Shown in pieces: positions 61,411 through 64,000 of a DNA stretch of 64,000 bases. The translations under genes and the position numbers were made by a program. Within the stretch, counting starts at the first letter, position 1. Each line of letters opens with the position of its first letter. The DNA is from Mallotus nudiflorus (lineage: Eukaryota > Streptophyta > Magnoliopsida > Malpighiales > Euphorbiaceae), in assembly GCA_947683625.1 (NCBI GenBank), contig CANTUR010000673.1, forward strand, positions 434,001-498,000, given 5' to 3'. The notes below the pieces were generated by a model. That model saw nothing but the letters and a program-made list of their open reading frames with translations. It did no database searches and was not told where the DNA came from.

Positions 61411-64000
61411 GATTGCTGATAAGAAGAGTTTAGTTCAGGGCTTTGATATGGGGAGATAGCTTACCATTGGGTAGGTTATCATCTGAGAAGGATATGGCCA
61501 TCAATGCAATGAGAATTCCCATCACATTCTCTAGGTGAGTAGGGATGCAACTCCAAGGAAAACAAGGAAAGAAAGACCCTTGTAAAACTACTTTAATCCA
61601 ATTTGAATACCAGTTTCAACTATAATGAAAGCTTTCCCCTTACCCTTGACTCCTTTTATTTTTGGTTGATATCCAAAATGGAATAGCTGGATAGAGTCAC
61701 TATTCCCATTCCACTATTTGAAAGAGTTGAATTGCCCCTCATTCATTAGGTCAATTTGGTGAAGTCCCTAGGGATAAATGCCATTTACTAATTTGATTGC
61801 AGTGTGATAGTTGACCTTGAATTAGAACTTTGAGATTTAGGAGCATTAGACCATCCTTATTGAAAAACAAACCTATTCTCTATTCATGCAAAATCATTCT
61901 CCATCTTCACGAGATACCATTCCTTCTCCAATTTATGCTTCGCATTTAGCATACTGTATTCTTCTTTCTTTGTGTCCTAGGAAGGCTAACAACTCAATTT
62001 TTAGGTTTATCAACTACCAAGCTTGATAAGACATACCAAGTAGGATAGGAGTATTAGCCCTAGTAGGACCCATGAATAATTCCCATCCGGAACTCCTTAA
62101 ATCAATTCCTCCAGTGGTGCATGAGGAGGCAGCTAGATTAGGAAGCCTGAATACAAAAGTTGACTTTCAATCATCTTTTTTTTGTTTGGTCAGAGTAAGG
62201 AAAAAGCCTATGTGGTAGGTTCGACTCCCACAAGAGCGCACATTAATTACCAATCAACTGCTTTTTTTTTCATTCAATTCAAGTAAGAGCATGATTAAAT
62301 ATACTATGATATTATTTTATGGTCCTGATTGAATGAAAAAACTATTTAATTTCATAGTAATTTAATTGGCTATATAGTAACTATTTTTCAAGTGCGAGGG
62401 ATTTCCACGGCCTGTAACACATGGTTATTAAGCCATGAAGGCCCCTACTATAAATTTACTAATTTACAAACCTACCATAGGCCCTATGGGGAAGTTAAAT
62501 AGCAAAAGGAAATTAAAAAATTTCTAAGATCGGAGGTCCTAGAACTAGAGGAGAGAGTGCTAACAACCTGTGAAGTTGATCTCAAAGAGCCAATCGAACC
62601 AAGGTCGGTGGAAAAAGATTAGGTAAGCATCCAAACCAACATCAACCAAACTAACATATCTAGTTTATCTCACAATATATCTTGTTTATCATGAAGCAAC
62701 ATTTTCCGAGATAGCATTCCTATAAGCGAGCAGAGAATGAAACCCTTGCTTGTTTATCTTAATAAGGGTTTATTAATCACTCAAATGCTAAATTGGCATC
62801 CCTATCCATATCTTTATGTATGGAGGTACCTAGATTCGAATTTGTAGAATCAATTGGAGAATCCCCATTCGCACCCGAATTGGCTAAATCTAGTATAGTA
62901 TGTAGGTGTTGTTTTGATGCAAGAATTCATTTTGTTAAATTAAAGAGATAAGACTGCAAGAAGAACCTAGAGAGGAGGCTTCACAAAAAGAAGAAGAAAG
63001 AAAAAAAGAGTTTCTAGAAATGTTTTAAGTGGGAGGGAAGAGGAAAATTCAGAAAAAGAGAAAAAAAAAGAAGATAAAATGAATAATCCTAAACCTGCCT
63101 CTGCCGCCATCGCATGAACCATTTATGATGGCCGCGTATAGGTGGATTATGGTGCTACCATTCCTTTAAGATACCTTTATGCTTTAATAAAAACTCTTCC
63201 CCCTTAGTTTTTATAGATATTGAGTTTGTATGGTAACTCAACTTTGAGTATGGAATTTACTTTGTTGGTTGATTGGAGTTACGATAGTTCAATCTATAAG
63301 GAAGGACAATCTTGGTGCAGAACTACCCTTAGGTGGCTCTTTACTCTCTCAAGACTTGCTTCTTATTTTTATTTCACCCTTTATCCTATCCCCTTTTAAA
63401 TCAATAAGGAGCTACAAGCATGGCAGCTCTGCTCCAGAAAGAAACGAAGCCGACAGGTCCTTTTTAGCTTGATTGCTAACTCATGGGCAAAGCCGTCTTT
63501 TGCCACCCGTTATGCAACATATGAGTGGATCTTCATTAAAACTAGCTCTATTGGTGGAAGGATAGCACCCCCTCATTTTTCTGTAAGAACAAAGAAAGCC
63601 ACATTATCTCCTTACAGCTTTTCTTGTTGCCCTTCGGTAGTATAGTAGGATAGATAGCTAAGCCACTTTTTCCCCTGCACTTAGTAAGCTCCTTTTCGAG
63701 CCTTGACTAAATTCCGCTCACCTCAGTCCTTAGTATCATTGACTTTGTCAACTCCTTGCTTGTGTCATTAATAAAGGAGAATGGCCCCCTTGTTGTTGAT
63801 AGAGAGCTTACTGCCTCACCCTTTATAGTGTGACTGTTGTCATGGAAAAATAGCTTATTTTTTGCTAAGGAAGCATGCTTAACATAGCCTATAGCGTAAA
63901 GGCATTCAAGCTGCATCTAAAGAAAATGCTTAACATAAGCTGAAAACTAATGGCTATTGGTCATGACTACTACCAAAAAGCTCCAATGAAGATGAATATT
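61411..64000. other. AT-rich decayed DNA, no gene recognised
   Basis: No gene could be assigned. GTAGGTTCGACTCCCACAAG near 62215 resembles a tRNA T-arm but no cloverleaf can be built around it. The A-rich run at 62985-63075 is low complexity. The rest has the same texture as the other unassigned blocks. Confidence 0.3.

Noticed and set aside
62195..62245. Possible tRNA 3' half (GGTTCGACTCCC)
   Set aside because: No matching acceptor arm or anticodon arm can be built from the upstream sequence.
1..64000. CRISPR array, operons or bacterial-type genes
   Set aside because: No regularly spaced short repeats with unique spacers and no dense coding. All recognised genes are plant organellar or plant transposon types.

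Overview
The window reads as nuclear DNA of a flowering plant, made of an old block of organellar (mainly mitochondrial) DNA into which nuclear retrotransposons have inserted. Three landmarks are decayed plant mitochondrial genes. A near full-length 26S rRNA (rrn26) is followed by an initiator tRNA-Met. On the other strand lies nad1 exon d, then intron 4 with a full-length matR, then nad1 exon e. A fragment of the plastid gene rpoC2 lies just past the tRNA. All are broken by stops, indels or loss of invariant rRNA and tRNA positions. Many changes are C to T or G to A, as expected from deamination of methylated nuclear DNA. No intact cellular gene was found.

Layout. 1-10 kb: AT-rich DNA without recognisable genes, except a Ty3/gypsy protease remnant near 5 kb. 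10.1-11.7 kb: a solo LTR with a perfect 5-bp target-site duplication. 19.2-23.8 kb: rrn26, trnfM and rpoC2 pseudogenes. 24.2-25.7 kb: a second solo LTR of the same family with a different perfect 5-bp duplication. 26.9-27.8 kb: the 3' end of a LINE (RNase H domain). 29.9-33.7 kb: the nad1/matR pseudogene locus on the minus strand, with recognisable group II domain V sequences. 35.6-36.5 kb: a gypsy gag remnant. 42.25-57.5 kb: one LTR retrotransposon of about 15.2 kb. 57.5-64 kb: further AT-rich DNA with another gypsy protease remnant.

The most interesting object is the 15.2-kb retrotransposon. It has about 2-kb LTRs and a primer-binding-site-like sequence of Tat/Ogre type. Gag and aspartic protease are readable on the plus strand, but I could not find reverse transcriptase, RNase H or integrase. 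The space where pol should lie holds an antisense, multi-exon gene with a plant mobile domain (PMD). Its exon borders fit GT-AG splice sites. The element also carries two different tandem arrays, both with units near 117 bp, and a cluster of palindromes. It looks like a non-autonomous Tat-lineage element that carries or captured a host-like PMD gene; its own coding regions are now interrupted by stops.

Limits: everything was read by eye. Homology calls rest on remembered family sequences, identities are estimates, and the nuclear location is an inference.
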